A DNA stretch of 64,000 bases from Apilactobacillus waqarii. GTDB lineage: Bacteria; Bacillota; Bacilli; Lactobacillales; Lactobacillaceae. The first letter of the stretch is position 1, and each line of letters begins with the position of its first letter. The notes under the pieces are model-generated. The model did not search any database. It was not told the DNA's origin and worked only from the letters and a program-made list of their open reading frames with translations. The translations under genes and the position numbers were made by a program. The stretch covers positions 1 through 64,000 of the forward strand of contig NZ_JAHQYH010000001.1 of NCBI RefSeq assembly GCF_019061205.1, given 5' to 3'. This document shows, piece by piece, positions 1 to 13,013 of the stretch.

Positions 1-1
1 A

Positions 2-121
2 ATTACTCCACACATTGCTTTCTACACTGAAACAGCGGTTAGAAACATGGTTACTCTATCATTGGATGCTAACAGAGACCTTATCAATACAGGTAAATCA
101 GATAAGATTGTTAAATTGTAA
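2..121 (+). CDS. ldhD: D-lactate / D-2-hydroxyacid dehydrogenase, C-terminal end only
   Basis: The window opens inside a gene; the last 39 codons and the TAA stop are visible. The fragment starts ITPHIAFYTETAVRNMV, which matches the C-terminal TPHTAFYT-AVRNMV block of lactobacillar D-lactate dehydrogenases (NAD-dependent reduction of pyruvate to D-lactate in the cytosol). The His of TPH lies at the position of the family's catalytic histidine; that assignment is from family knowledge. A related D-2-hydroxyacid dehydrogenase such as D-hydroxyisocaproate dehydrogenase cannot be excluded from 39 residues. No clear terminator follows; a promoter-like sequence for rpsB begins within ten bases of the stop. 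Confidence 0.75.
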   Translation: MTPHIAFYTETAVRNMVTLSLDANRDLINTGKSDKIVKL

Positions 122-129
122 TATTTAGC

Positions 130-158
130 TTGATAAATATTGGAGTTTAATATACAAT
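130..158 (+). promoter_or_regulatory. Promoter for rpsB
   Basis: TTGATA and TACAAT are separated by 17 bases, a good fit to the housekeeping sigma consensus. Transcription would begin near 165, leaving a leader of about 115 nt before rpsB. Confidence 0.55.
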
Positions 159-188
159 AATATTCGGTATTTATTACCAATTCACACC

Positions 189-231
189 TGTCATGACAAC
201 TCAGATAGTGCTATCACTTGATAGTTTCTGA
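189..231 (+). promoter_or_regulatory. Leader hairpins upstream of rpsB
   Basis: Two foldable elements lie in the rpsB leader: a perfect 10-base palindrome TGTCATGACA (189-198), and a stem-loop with outer arms TCAGA (201-205) and TCTGA (227-231) around an inner CTATC/GATAG hairpin (211-224). Ribosomal protein genes are often autoregulated through such leaders, but I do not recognise this one as a named family. Confidence 0.35.
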
Positions 232-280
232 ATTGATAGATTGACGGGGAGGAAAAAACTATTTTTGGAGGGCTATTAAC

Positions 281-1027
281 ATGGCTGTTATTTCTATGAA
301 ACAATTACTAGAAGCTGGTGTCCACTTCGGTCACCAAACTCGTCGTTGGAACCCTAAGATGAAGAAATACATCTTTACCCAACGTAACGGAATCTACATC
401 ATCGACTTACAAAAGACTGTTAAGATGATCGATTCAGCATACAACTTTATGAAGGATGAAGCTGCTAAGGGCGCTACTGTACTATTTGTTGGTACTAAGA
501 AGCAAGCTCAAGACTCAATCCAAGAAGAAGCTGTACGTGCAGGTCAATTCTACGTTAACCACCGTTGGTTAGGTGGAACTTTAACTAACTGGGACACTAT
601 CCAAAGCCGTATCAAGTACCTAAAGGATCTTAAGAAGATGGCTGAAGATGGTACTTTCGAAAGACTACCTAAGAAAGAAGTTGCTCTTCTAAAGAAGAAG
701 ACTGACAAGCTTGAAAAATTCCTTGGTGGTATCGAAGACATGCCTAAGATTCCAGATGTTATGTTCATCGTTGACCCTCGTAAAGAACAAATCGCTGTTC
801 ACGAAGCTCACAAGTTAAACATTCCTATCGTTGCTATGGTTGATACTAACACTGACCCAGATGACGTTGATGTTATTATCCCATCAAACGATGACGCTAT
901 TCGTGCCGTTCGTCTAATTACTGCTAAGATGGCTGACGCTATCATTGAAGGTAACCAAGGTGAAGAAAATGTTAGCGAAAGCACATTCGAAGACACTAAA
1001 GATGAAAATGAAAGTGAAGACAAGTAA
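281..1027 (+). CDS. rpsB: 30S ribosomal protein S2
   Basis: 248 residues. The N-terminal block [22 protein letters not shown] (split here: [14 protein letters not shown], then TRRWNPKM) and the internal WLGGTLTNW and [11 protein letters not shown] blocks are hallmark S2 sequences. S2 is a late-assembling protein between head and body of the small subunit and is needed to recruit S1-type factors. The ATG is preceded by a strong TTTGGAGGG site. The last 25 or so residues are acidic (EGNQGEEN... to EDK), as in other lactobacilli. Downstream order rpsB-tsf-pyrH-frr is the classic bacterial arrangement, but here a hairpin with a T-run separates rpsB from tsf, so S2 and EF-Ts output can differ. Confidence 0.98.
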   Translation: MAVISMKQLLEAGVHFGHQTRRWNPKMKKYIFTQRNGIYIIDLQKTVKMIDSAYNFMKDEAAKGATVLFVGTKKQAQDSIQEEAVRAGQFYVNHRWLGGTLTNWDTIQSRIKYLKDLKKMAEDGTFERLPKKEVALLKKKTDKLEKFLGGIEDMPKIPDVMFIVDPRKEQIAVHEAHKLNIPIVAMVDTNTDPDDVDVIIPSNDDAIRAVRLITAKMADAIIEGNQGEENVSESTFEDTKDENESEDK

Positions 1028-1060
1028 TATTTTTTAAATATTGATTTTGTTTGAACACTT

Positions 1061-1113
1061 AGGCTGACTCATGTTTTTGGACCGATAAGGCCTGGGATGA
1101 GTCGGCCTTTTTT
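1061..1113 (+). terminator. Terminator-like hairpin between rpsB and tsf
   Basis: AGGCTGACTCAT (1061-1072) pairs with ATGAGTCGGCCT (1097-1108) with one U-G pair, followed by six T. No obvious promoter lies between it and tsf, so it probably acts as a partial (intercistronic) terminator. Confidence 0.8.
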
Positions 1114-1140
1114 AATATAAAACTTAAGGAGGCCATAACA

Positions 1141-2016
1141 ATGGCAAAGATTACTGCTGCTCAAGTAAAAGAATTACGTGAAAAGACAAGTGTAGGTATG
1201 ATGGATGCTAAGAAAGCTTTAGTTGCTTCAGATGGTGACGAAAAGAAAGCTCTAGAATACTTACGTGAAAAGGGTATCGCAAAAGCTGAAAAGAAGAGTG
1301 ACCGTGTTGCTGCTGCTGGTTTAACTCGTGTTGTTACTCACGGTAACGATGCTGCTATCGTTGAAGTTAACGCTGAAACTGACTTCGTTTCAGGTAACGA
1401 TGACTTCAAGAACCTAATTGATTTAATCGCAGCTAAGATTGTTGAAGCTAAGCCAGCTGATGTTGAAGCTGCTTTAGCACTTGACGTTGATGGTGAAACT
1501 GTTAACGACAAGATCATCAACACTACTCAAATTACTGGTGAAAAGATCACTCTACGTCGTTTCGTTGTTTTAACTAAGAACGATGACGAAAGCTTTGGTC
1601 ACTACCTACACAACCAAGGTCTAATTGGTGCCTTAGTTCAAATTCAAGGTGTTGACGAAACTGTTGCTAAGCACGTTGCAATGCACATTGCTGCTACTAA
1701 GCCAGAATACCTAGACAGAAACGATGTTCCTCAAGACAGACTAGAAGCTGAAAGAGAAGAACTAAAGAAGGAAGCCCTACAAGAAGGCAAGCCTGAAAAC
1801 ATCGTTGAAAAGATGGTTGAAGGTCGTCTAAACAAGTTCCTTGCTGAAATTAGTTTAGCTGACCAAGAATTCGTTATGGACTCAGACAAGACTGTTGCTG
1901 AATACGTTAAGGAAAACGGCGGTCAACTAAAGGCCTTTGTTCGTTACGAAGTCGGTGAAGGTATCGAAAAAGAAGAAACTAACTTTGTTGACGAAGTTAA
2001 CTCACAAATCAAATAA
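1141..2016 (+). CDS. tsf: Elongation factor Ts
   Basis: 291 residues, normal for EF-Ts. The N-terminal UBA-like region contains [19 protein letters not shown], the family signature, followed by the core region with [13 protein letters not shown] (about 75-87), the part of the dimerisation/core domain that contacts EF-Tu. EF-Ts releases GDP from EF-Tu in the cytosol. ATG at 1141 is preceded by AAGGAGG. It lies downstream of rpsB beyond a terminator-like hairpin and is closed by its own strong terminator, so it behaves as the last gene of the rpsB-tsf unit. Codon use is strongly biased, as expected for an abundant translation protein. Confidence 0.98.
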   Translation: MAKITAAQVKELREKTSVGMMDAKKALVASDGDEKKALEYLREKGIAKAEKKSDRVAAAGLTRVVTHGNDAAIVEVNAETDFVSGNDDFKNLIDLIAAKIVEAKPADVEAALALDVDGETVNDKIINTTQITGEKITLRRFVVLTKNDDESFGHYLHNQGLIGALVQIQGVDETVAKHVAMHIAATKPEYLDRNDVPQDRLEAEREELKKEALQEGKPENIVEKMVEGRLNKFLAEISLADQEFVMDSDKTVAEYVKENGGQLKAFVRYEVGEGIEKEETNFVDEVNSQIK

Positions 2017-2021
2017 TTAAT

Positions 2022-2052
2022 AAAAAAGGATGCGGATACGTATCCTTTTTTT
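2022..2052 (+). terminator. Terminator after tsf
   Basis: AAAAAAGGAT (2022-2031) pairs with ATCCTTTTTT (2042-2051). The interior also holds a perfect 12-base palindrome GGATACGTATCC (2034-2045), so two mutually exclusive hairpins are possible. Confidence 0.85.
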
Positions 2053-2106
2053 ATACATATTTATAATTAAATAATTGCAGTTATAAACTGTTTTTAAATT
2101 TCATAT

Positions 2107-2117
2107 TATGCTAAAAT
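2107..2117 (+). promoter_or_regulatory. Extended -10 promoter for pyrH-frr
   Basis: TATGCTAAAAT contains an extended TGn followed by TAAAAT (2112-2117). No good -35 is seen 17 bases upstream, which is common for extended -10 promoters. Confidence 0.45.
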
Positions 2118-2125
2118 TAAACTAA

Positions 2126-2872
<747 letters not shown>

Positions 2873-2875
2873 AGT

Positions 2876-3439
2876 ATGGCAACTCAAAATGAAATTTTAG
2901 ATACAGCAAAAGACAAGATGCAAAAGTCAATTGCATCATTAAGACAAGAATTAGCAAGTATTAGAGCAGGTCGTGCTAACGCCAGTCTATTAAACGGTGT
3001 TACTGCTGAATACTATGGTGCACCAACACCATTAAACCAAATTGCTTCAATCACTGTTCCTGAAGCTAGAGTTATTATGGTTACTCCATATGACAAATCA
3101 GCTCTAGATGATATTGAAAAGGGAATCCTTGAAGCTGATATTGGTATTAACCCAGCTAACGATGGTGATAACATTCGTTTAGTGGTTCCACAACTAACTG
3201 AAGAACGTAGAAAAGAAATTTCTAAGAAGGTTAAGGCTGCCGGTGAACAAGGTAAAGTCGCTATTAGAAATGTACGTCGTGAAGCTATGGACGCTGTAAA
3301 GAAGGGTAACAAGAACGATGACTTTACAGATGATGAAACTCACGCACTAGAAGACAAGGTTCAAAAGTTGACAGATTCACAAATCAAAGATTTAGATGAC
3401 GTTATTGCTGCCAAAGAAAAGGAAGTACTAAACGGATAA
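2876..3439 (+). CDS. frr: Ribosome recycling factor
   Basis: 187 residues, close to the usual 185. The sequence SLRQELASIRAGRANASLL near the N-terminus and the C-terminal DEKVQKLTD-type segment are characteristic of RRF, a tRNA-shaped two-domain protein that with EF-G splits post-termination ribosomes. The region LTEERRKEISKKVKAAGEQ (two short blocks, about 106-124) belongs to the long triple-helix domain. It follows pyrH almost directly and is followed at 22 bases by an unrecognised gene with its own AGGGGATG ribosome binding site. Confidence 0.97.
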   Translation: MATQNEILDTAKDKMQKSIASLRQELASIRAGRANASLLNGVTAEYYGAPTPLNQIASITVPEARVIMVTPYDKSALDDIEKGILEADIGINPANDGDNIRLVVPQLTEERRKEISKKVKAAGEQGKVAIRNVRREAMDAVKKGNKNDDFTDDETHALEDKVQKLTDSQIKDLDDVIAAKEKEVLNG

Positions 3440-3461
3440 ATTAATAAAAGGGGATGTCACC

Positions 3462-3860
3462 ATGCAAGAACAAGAAGTTACACCAGGTACAGAGGAATTC
3501 AATAAGATGGTTTTCAAACTATCTGAAAGTATGAACGATGATACCAAGCAAGCATTGTCTTACAATGGTAATCAACTTGAAGAAATTCAAGATGGAATCT
3601 ATGTTATGCCGGTATATGTTACTGACGATTTCAACATCTTTTTTGTGGTTTCACAATTAATTGAAGATGATTGGATTGTTGCGTTCACTGAAGCAACAAT
3701 TGAAAATGAAACTGAAATTACAGATTTAAGTGATCCAATTCCTACGGGTGAAGGATTAAATCTTTTAGGTGAACATAGTCCAAACGACGCTAACCAATTA
3801 TTAAAATATTTCGAAACTTTAGTAGAAGCTAAACGTGGCGAATGGAGATTAATCCAATAA
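3462..3860 (+). CDS. Acidic protein of unknown function
   Basis: 132 residues, not recognised. The protein is strongly acidic (many Asp and Glu, few Lys and Arg), has no signal peptide or membrane segment, and has a central run of hydrophobic strands (IYVMPVYV, IFFVVSQLI, WIVAFTEA) suggesting a small alpha/beta domain. ATG at 3462 follows AAAAGGGGATG. It sits 22 bases after frr and ends just before a hairpin with a T-rich tail, so it looks like the third gene of a pyrH-frr operon. Codon use resembles its neighbours, giving no sign of recent transfer. A gene at this place is not part of the standard frr-uppS arrangement. Confidence 0.75.
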   Translation: MQEQEVTPGTEEFNKMVFKLSESMNDDTKQALSYNGNQLEEIQDGIYVMPVYVTDDFNIFFVVSQLIEDDWIVAFTEATIENETEITDLSDPIPTGEGLNLLGEHSPNDANQLLKYFETLVEAKRGEWRLIQ

Positions 3861-3869
3861 AATAACTTT

Positions 3870-3909
3870 ACAAATGTGGGATGAGGATTGTTTCTCATCC
3901 TTTATTTGT
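3870..3909 (+). terminator. Hairpin between the unknown gene and uppS
   Basis: Outer arms ACAAAT (3870-3875) and ATTTGT (3904-3909) enclose inner arms GGATGAG (3879-3885) and CTCATCC (3894-3900), with TTT after the inner stem. Probably a terminator for the pyrH-frr unit. Confidence 0.6.
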
Positions 3910-3928
3910 ATTAATAGGCGAGGTATAT

Positions 3929-4687
3929 ATGTTTAAGTTTAAGAAAAAAACTACCACAGAACTTGACTACAATAATATTCCCAAACATATTGCCATTATC
4001 ATGGATGGAAATGGAAGATGGGCCCAACAAAGACATTTGCCAAGAATTGCTGGACATAAAAAGGGAATGAATGTGGTAAAGGACATTACAAAAGCAGCTA
4101 GTGATTTAGGTGTGAAGGCATTAACTTTGTACGCCTTTTCTACCGAAAACTGGAAACGTCCTGATCAAGAAGTTAACTACTTGATGGACTTACCAGAGAA
4201 ATTTTTCTCTACTTTTGTTCCTGATTTAGTAAAGAATAACGTTAAAGTTAACGTTATGGGATATGTAGATCAATTACCCGAATCTACACAAAAAGCTATC
4301 AATGATGCCATTGAGGATACCAAAGAATGCGATGGAATGATTTTGAACTTTGCTTTAAACTATGGAAGCCAAGATGAAATCGTTACTGCCGTTCAAAAGA
4401 TTGCTCAAAAGGTATCTGACGGTAGTTTAAACGTCGACGACATTAATAAGGACGTTGTTAGTGATAATCTAATGACTTCATCACTTGGTGAATTTGCTAA
4501 TCCAGATTTATTAATCAGAACAAGTGGGGAAGAAAGATTATCTAACTTCTTATTATGGCAAGTTGCATACAGTGAATTCGTATTTGATGACACTAAGTGG
4601 CCTGACTACACCAAAGAAGATTTAATGAAATGTATTGCTAAGTTCCAAGGACGTCATCGTCGTTTTGGGGGATTAAAAAACAAGTAA
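3929..4687 (+). CDS. uppS: Undecaprenyl diphosphate synthase (cis-prenyltransferase)
   Basis: 252 residues from the ATG at 3929. An upstream in-frame ATG at 3881 would add 16 residues, but it lies inside the preceding hairpin and lacks a ribosome binding site, while 3929 has GGCGAGG at the right distance. The enzyme adds eight isopentenyl units to farnesyl diphosphate to give C55-PP, the lipid carrier for peptidoglycan and teichoic acid. The motif HIAIIMDGNGRWA places the catalytic Asp at residue 26; LYAFSTENWKRP and the C-terminal RTSGEERLSNFLLWQ block are also intact. It heads uppS-cdsA-rseP-proS, a common Gram-positive order. Confidence 0.96.
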   Translation: MFKFKKKTTTELDYNNIPKHIAIIMDGNGRWAQQRHLPRIAGHKKGMNVVKDITKAASDLGVKALTLYAFSTENWKRPDQEVNYLMDLPEKFFSTFVPDLVKNNVKVNVMGYVDQLPESTQKAINDAIEDTKECDGMILNFALNYGSQDEIVTAVQKIAQKVSDGSLNVDDINKDVVSDNLMTSSLGEFANPDLLIRTSGEERLSNFLLWQVAYSEFVFDDTKWPDYTKEDLMKCIAKFQGRHRRFGGLKNK

Positions 4688-4702
4688 CATTAGGAGATTA
4701 TT

Positions 4703-5491
4703 ATGAAAACAAGAGTATTAACGGCAATTATTGCCTTATTATTATTTGTGCCAATAGTTTTATTGGGTGGCATTTTTATTCAAATTGGAGCAATTGCTTT
4801 AGGAATTGTTGCGATGTCTGAAGTACTAATCATGAAGAAAAAGTTAGTAATTTCACCAGAAGCAATCCTATCATTTATTGGTGTAACTTTATTAATTGCA
4901 CCAAGTAACTGGTTTAATGATCTACCATCATTTCTATCAGTTAACTTTTTGTTCTATTTAGTAGTAATGCTATTGATGTTAAGAAATGTTTTTACTAAGA
5001 ACATTTTTTCATTTGATGATGCCGGTGTAATCACACTAGCAATGTTATACATTGGAATGGGCTTCCATTACTTTATTGCTGCTAGACATGTTGGTATCGC
5101 GGTATTGTTCTACGCACTATTTATTGTTTGGTTAACCGACTCAGGTGCTTATATTTTCGGTAAGCAATTCGGTAAACACAAGCTAGCTCCACATGTAAGT
5201 CCTAATAAGACATGGGAAGGTTCAATCTGTGGATCATTATTAGCAACTATCATTGCTACTGCATGGATGTACTACTTCTCAGTTGGTCATACATCACTAC
5301 TTGTTGCTGTTATCGTAACTCTTGTATTATCAATTGCTGGTCAATTTGGTGATTTAGTTGAATCAGCTCTTAAGAGATACTACCAAGTTAAAGATTCTGG
5401 AAAGATTTTACCTGGTCATGGTGGAATTTTAGACAGATTTGATAGCTTACTATTTGTTTTGCCACTTCTTCACCTATTTGGCATTATTTAG
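4703..5491 (+). CDS. cdsA: Phosphatidate cytidylyltransferase (CDP-diacylglycerol synthase)
   Basis: 262 residues with about seven or eight hydrophobic membrane segments. The C-terminal signature KDSGKILPGHGGILDRFDS is the CdsA family motif that binds CTP and Mg. The enzyme converts phosphatidic acid and CTP to CDP-diacylglycerol, precursor of phosphatidylglycerol and cardiolipin, at the cytoplasmic membrane. ATG follows TTAGGAGATT, 15 bases after uppS, and rseP follows after 19 bases, consistent with one transcript for envelope lipid synthesis and membrane proteolysis. Confidence 0.95.
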   Translation: MKTRVLTAIIALLLFVPIVLLGGIFIQIGAIALGIVAMSEVLIMKKKLVISPEAILSFIGVTLLIAPSNWFNDLPSFLSVNFLFYLVVMLLMLRNVFTKNIFSFDDAGVITLAMLYIGMGFHYFIAARHVGIAVLFYALFIVWLTDSGAYIFGKQFGKHKLAPHVSPNKTWEGSICGSLLATIIATAWMYYFSVGHTSLLVAVIVTLVLSIAGQFGDLVESALKRYYQVKDSGKILPGHGGILDRFDSLLFVLPLLHLFGII

Positions 5492-5510
5492 ATGTAAAGG
5501 AGTGATTTAA

Positions 5511-8512
<3,002 letters not shown>

Positions 8513-8514
<2 letters not shown>

Positions 8515-8546
8515 AAAAGGGTCAGTTGAAGAGACTGACCTTTTTT
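8513..8546 (+). terminator. Terminator after proS
   Basis: GGTCAGT (8520-8526) and ACTGACC (8534-8540) form the core stem, flanked by an A-run and followed by TTTTTT. Confidence 0.9.
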
Positions 8547-8572
8547 AGCTGACTTAGGATGGAGGTATTAGA

Positions 8573-11500
8573 TTGTCTAACCAAGAAGAATTATTTACAA
8601 AATTATTGAATCAATTACAGTTAAAAGACCAAATTGATTCCGATAATTTTAAAGGCGGTCAGATTGAGAAGATTGATATCCACAAACGTTCCAAAATTTG
8701 GGAATTCCACCTTACACTTCCACGAATTTTAGATTACGAAGTCTTCTTGGATTTTTATAGTCGTATGCAAGCGACTTTTGATGAAATCGCTACTACTAAA
8801 ATTAATATCAAAGCAAACGACAATCAATTTGATAACAAGCAATTAGGCAATTACTGGGAATGGATTGTTAAACATGCTGATATCACTGATGCTATTAAAA
8901 ATGAACTATTAAGACGTGATGCACCAAAGATTGTTGATCACAAAATCGAACTTAGTGCTGATAACGAAATCGTTAAGAACTTTCTTGTGGATAAAGCAGT
9001 TAGTCCAATTGAAGATTTGTACGAACGTTTAGGTTTTCCACACTTTACCATCTCTGTTTTTGTTGATGAAACTGCTTCTCAAGAAAAAATCAAAGATTTT
9101 AAAGCTGAAAAGGAAAAGAAGGATGCAGAGTTAGCTCAAAAGGCGATGCAAGCAATCCAAGAATCATCTGCTAAACGTCAAAAGAACTCAAAGAATGCAG
9201 TTCCAAAGGGTAAAGTACAAATCGGTAAGAAGATTAAGGATGACCTAGAAGTTACTAAACTAGTTGATATCGTTCAAGAAGAAAAACTAGTGATTGTAAA
9301 TGGTCACATCTTTAGTAAGGAAATTCGTTCACTTAGATCAGGTCGTCAATTGATGATCCTAAAGATTACCGATTATTCATCATCAATCGAAGTTAAGAAG
9401 TTCTCTAACAACGAAAACGATGAAGCTAACTTTGCCGCATTGCAAGAAGGTGACTGGATTAAGGTTCGTGGTGGTATCCAAGAAGATAACTACAGTCATG
9501 AATTAACATTGAATGCTTATGACATTAATCCACTACACCATGAAGGTCGTCACGATGATGCAGAAGAAAAACGTGTTGAACTACATCTACACACTAAGAT
9601 GAGTCAAATGGATGCAACTAACAGTATTGAAGAATACGTCGCTAGAGCTAAAGAATGGGGTCATCCTGCATTAGCGATTACCGACCACGCTGCTGTTCAA
9701 GGTTTCCCATTTGCTTACACTGCTGCACAAAAGAATGACATTAAGATGCTATACGGTGTTGAAGCAAATGTTGTAGACGACGGTGTTCCAATTACATTTA
9801 ACGAAGATGACCGTGATTTAGCGGATGCTACTTACGTTGTTTTCGATATTGAAACAACTGGTCTTTCTGCAATTTACGATAAGGTAATCGAAGTTTCAGC
9901 CGTTAGAATGCAACACAATAACGTCTTAGACCAATTTGAAGAATTTATTGATCCCGGTTTCCACCTATCAGACTTTACAACTGAACTTACATCTATTACT
10001 GATGATATGGTTAGAGGTTCTAAGTCTGAAGAAGAAGTCTTTAAGCTATTTAGAGAATTCTGTGGCGACTCAGTTGTTGTAGGACACAACGTTACTTTTG
10101 ACGTTGGCTTTATGAACGTTGGTTACCAAAGATATGGGATGGAAGAAATCCAAAACCCAATCATTGATACATTGCCATTGGCTCGTTTCTTATATCCAAA
10201 CTACAAGAGCTATCGTTTGAATACATTGGCTAAGAAGTTTGACGTTGCTTTGGAACACCATCACCGTGCCGTGTATGATGCCGAAACAACAGGTCATTTG
10301 AATTACTTGTTCATCAAGGATGCCGAAGAACGTTACAACATTACTAAGGTAAATCAACTAAATGAACACATGTCCGATAACGACGCATACAAACATGCGC
10401 GTCCATTCCACGCCATCTTGATGGCTCAAACACAAGCTGGATTAAAGAACATGTTCAAGTTGGTATCATTATCCAATGTTGAATACTTCTACAGAGTGCC
10501 AAGAATTCCACGAAGTGTGCTTGAAAAGTACCGCGAAGGAATTCTAGTTGGTTCTGCCTGTGCAAACGGTGAAGTATTCACTGCAATGCTCCAAAAAGGT
10601 AAAGAAGAAGCCGAAAAGAAGGCTGAATTCTATGACTATCTAGAAGTCCAACCAAGTGCTGCCTATCAACCAATGATTGATTCAGAATTAATTCATGGTA
10701 AAAAGCACCTACAAGAATTAGTGCAAAACATGGTTGATATGGGTCATGAAATGAATAAACCAGTTGTTGCAACTGGGGATGTTCATTACATGGATCCACA
10801 AGACTATATTTACCGTAAGATTTTGATCCATTCACAAGGTGGGGCTAACCCATTAAATAGACAAGAATTACCTAAGGTGCCATTCTTAACCACAGACGAA
10901 ATGTTGAGTGATTTTGATTACCTAGGTGAAGATGTCAGCAAGGAAATCGTTGTTGATAATACCCAAAAGATTGCCAACATGGTTGACGATGGAATTCATC
11001 CGGTCTTAGATCGACTATACACACCTCACATGAAGGGTGCCGAAGATGAAATCAGAAACTCAACCATGGATAAGGCGCATGAACTATACGGCGATCCATT
11101 ACCTGAGTTAATTCAGGCGCGTTTGGATCGTGAGTTGAAGAGTATTATCGGGAATGGATTCTCAGTTATTTACTTAATCGCTAAGCGTCTTGTAGCAAAG
11201 AGTAACAAGGATGGATATCTGGTAGGTTCCCGTGGTTCCGTTGGTTCTAGTTTGGTAGCCACAATGGCGGGGATTACTGAAGTTAATCCATTGCCACCAC
11301 ACTATCGTTGTCCAAACTGTAAGTACTCTAAGTTCTTCACTAAGGGTGAATATGGTTCAGGATACGATTTACCACATGAAAACTGTCCAGAATGTGGAAC
11401 ATTAATGATTGGTGACGGTCATAATATTCCGTTCGAAACATTCCTTGGATTTAGTGGTAACAAGGTTCCAGATATCGATTTGAACTTCTCTGGTGACTAT

Positions 11501-12898
11501 CAACCAATCGCCCATAACTACCTAAAGGTATTGTTCGGTGAAAATAACGTATACCGTGCCGGAACTATCGGTACTGTTGCGGATAAGACCGCTTATGGAT
11601 ACGTAAAGGCATACGAAAGAGATACTCAACAAACTATTCGTTCCGCCGAAATTGATCGTCTATCAAAGGGTGATACTGGTGTAAAGAGAACGACTGGACA
11701 ACATCCGGCCGGAATTATCATTGTTCCAGACGATATGGATATCTTTGATTTCACACCAATCCAATATCCTGCAGATGATCAAAACGCAGCTTGGGAAACT
11801 ACCCACTTTGATTTCCATTCTATCCATGACAACATCTTGAAGATGGATGTGCTGGGACATGATGACCCAACTATGATCAGAATGCTTCAAGATTTATCAG
11901 GAATTGATCCTCAATCAATTCCAATGGATGACCCTGGAGTCATGGGATTATTCTCCGGTACAGATACAATCGGTGTTACTCAAGATCAAATCCAATCAAA
12001 GACAGGGACACTAGGAATTCCTGAATTTGGGACCAAGTTCGTTAGAGGGATGCTAGAACAAACTAATCCAGCAAACTTCTCACAATTACTACAAATTTCA
12101 GGTCTATCCCATGGTACCGACGTTTGGTTAGGAAACGCCGACGAATTAATCAAGGAAGGTAAAGCAACCATCGCCAACGTTATTGGTTGTCGTGATAACA
12201 TCATGACCGACTTGATTAACTGGGGACTAGATTCAGAAACATCATTCCAAATCATGGAATATGTTCGTAAGGGTCGTGGAATTAAGGACGAATGGCAAAA
12301 GAAGATGCATGAAGCCAATATTCCACAATGGTACATTGATTCATGTCTAAAGATTAAGTACATGTTCCCACGTGCCCATGCGGCAGCCTACGTTTTAATG
12401 GCGTTACGTGTGGCTTACTTTAAGGTGTACTTCCCATTGGTATACTACTGTGCATACTTCTCAGTTAGAGCCGATGACTTTGATATCGTTTCAATGTGTC
12501 ATGGTAAGGAAGCTGTTAAGGCCAAGATGAAAGAAATTAACGATCTTGGAAATGACGCATCTGCCAAGGATAAGAACCTATTAACCGTTCTTGAATTAGC
12601 CAACGAAATGATTGAAAGAGGTTTCGAATTCGAAATGGTTGATTTAAACCGTTCCGATGCTGAACAATGGTTAATTGATGGTAACAAGTTAATTGCACCA
12701 TTTAGAGCCATTCCTGGTCTTGGTTTAAACGTTGCTAAACAAATTGTTGCAGCACGTGAAGATAAAGAATTTATCTCTAAAGAAGACTTATCCAAACGTG
12801 GAAAGGTTTCTAAGAAGTTAATCGAATTTATGACAGAAAACCATATCATCGATAACTTACCTGATGAAAACCAATTAAGTTTATTTGATATGATGTAG
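8573..12898 (+). CDS. polC: DNA polymerase III alpha subunit, PolC type
   Basis: 1441 residues, the normal length of Gram-positive PolC, the main replicative polymerase. TTG at 8573 is the start; GGATGGAGG lies just upstream and no earlier start is available. In order: N-terminal domains (1-230), an OB fold (about 235-315), a PHP domain with [10 protein letters not shown] (from about 335), a DnaQ-like 3'-5' exonuclease inserted at about 420-590 with FDIETTG and the HNVTFDVGF and [10 protein letters not shown] motifs, the rest of PHP, a zinc-binding CPNC...CPEC motif (about 911-945), and the polymerase palm with PDIDLNFSG (about 965). The inserted exonuclease separates PolC from DnaE. It stands alone between a terminator and the rimP promoter. 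Confidence 0.98.
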   Translation: MSNQEELFTKLLNQLQLKDQIDSDNFKGGQIEKIDIHKRSKIWEFHLTLPRILDYEVFLDFYSRMQATFDEIATTKINIKANDNQFDNKQLGNYWEWIVKHADITDAIKNELLRRDAPKIVDHKIELSADNEIVKNFLVDKAVSPIEDLYERLGFPHFTISVFVDETASQEKIKDFKAEKEKKDAELAQKAMQAIQESSAKRQKNSKNAVPKGKVQIGKKIKDDLEVTKLVDIVQEEKLVIVNGHIFSKEIRSLRSGRQLMILKITDYSSSIEVKKFSNNENDEANFAALQEGDWIKVRGGIQEDNYSHELTLNAYDINPLHHEGRHDDAEEKRVELHLHTKMSQMDATNSIEEYVARAKEWGHPALAITDHAAVQGFPFAYTAAQKNDIKMLYGVEANVVDDGVPITFNEDDRDLADATYVVFDIETTGLSAIYDKVIEVSAVRMQHNNVLDQFEEFIDPGFHLSDFTTELTSITDDMVRGSKSEEEVFKLFREFCGDSVVVGHNVTFDVGFMNVGYQRYGMEEIQNPIIDTLPLARFLYPNYKSYRLNTLAKKFDVALEHHHRAVYDAETTGHLNYLFIKDAEERYNITKVNQLNEHMSDNDAYKHARPFHAILMAQTQAGLKNMFKLVSLSNVEYFYRVPRIPRSVLEKYREGILVGSACANGEVFTAMLQKGKEEAEKKAEFYDYLEVQPSAAYQPMIDSELIHGKKHLQELVQNMVDMGHEMNKPVVATGDVHYMDPQDYIYRKILIHSQGGANPLNRQELPKVPFLTTDEMLSDFDYLGEDVSKEIVVDNTQKIANMVDDGIHPVLDRLYTPHMKGAEDEIRNSTMDKAHELYGDPLPELIQARLDRELKSIIGNGFSVIYLIAKRLVAKSNKDGYLVGSRGSVGSSLVATMAGITEVNPLPPHYRCPNCKYSKFFTKGEYGSGYDLPHENCPECGTLMIGDGHNIPFETFLGFSGNKVPDIDLNFSGDYQPIAHNYLKVLFGENNVYRAGTIGTVADKTAYGYVKAYERDTQQTIRSAEIDRLSKGDTGVKRTTGQHPAGIIIVPDDMDIFDFTPIQYPADDQNAAWETTHFDFHSIHDNILKMDVLGHDDPTMIRMLQDLSGIDPQSIPMDDPGVMGLFSGTDTIGVTQDQIQSKTGTLGIPEFGTKFVRGMLEQTNPANFSQLLQISGLSHGTDVWLGNADELIKEGKATIANVIGCRDNIMTDLINWGLDSETSFQIMEYVRKGRGIKDEWQKKMHEANIPQWYIDSCLKIKYMFPRAHAAAYVLMALRVAYFKVYFPLVYYCAYFSVRADDFDIVSMCHGKEAVKAKMKEINDLGNDASAKDKNLLTVLELANEMIERGFEFEMVDLNRSDAEQWLIDGNKLIAPFRAIPGLGLNVAKQIVAAREDKEFISKEDLSKRGKVSKKLIEFMTENHIIDNLPDENQLSLFDMM

Positions 12899-12904
12899 TA
12901 TGTA

Positions 12905-12933
12905 TTGAACAATCTCAGATAGTATGGTATGAT
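12905..12933 (+). promoter_or_regulatory. Promoter of the rimP-nusA-infB operon, within an inverted repeat
   Basis: TTGAAC, 17 bases, then TATGAT with an extended TGG (12925-12927). An 8-base inverted repeat, CTCAGATA (12914-12921) and TATCTGAG (12947-12954), brackets the -10 element and could be an operator or a leader hairpin. Confidence 0.75.
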
Positions 12934-12960
12934 ACATTATGATTTATATCTGAGAGAAAG

Positions 12961-12987
12961 GAGTGAGCAGAAATGCTCGCTCTTTTT
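12961..12987 (+). terminator. Attenuator-like hairpin between promoter and rimP
   Basis: GAGTGAGC (12961-12968) pairs with GCTCGCTC (12975-12982) with one U-G pair, followed by TTTTT. It lies about 20 nt after the predicted transcription start, so it could terminate the operon's own transcript early. Confidence 0.65.
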
Positions 12988-13013
12988 ATTGGATTTTTTT
13001 AGGAGGCGTATCA

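Noticed and set aside
12499-12912. 137-codon open frame on the - strand opposite the polC 3' end
   Set aside because: Fully inside polC with composition expected of an antisense frame and no start signals.
12963-13013. Upstream GTG start for rimP
   Set aside because: The added residues would be encoded by the attenuator hairpin and there is no ribosome binding site; the TTG at 13014 has AGGAGG at ideal spacing.
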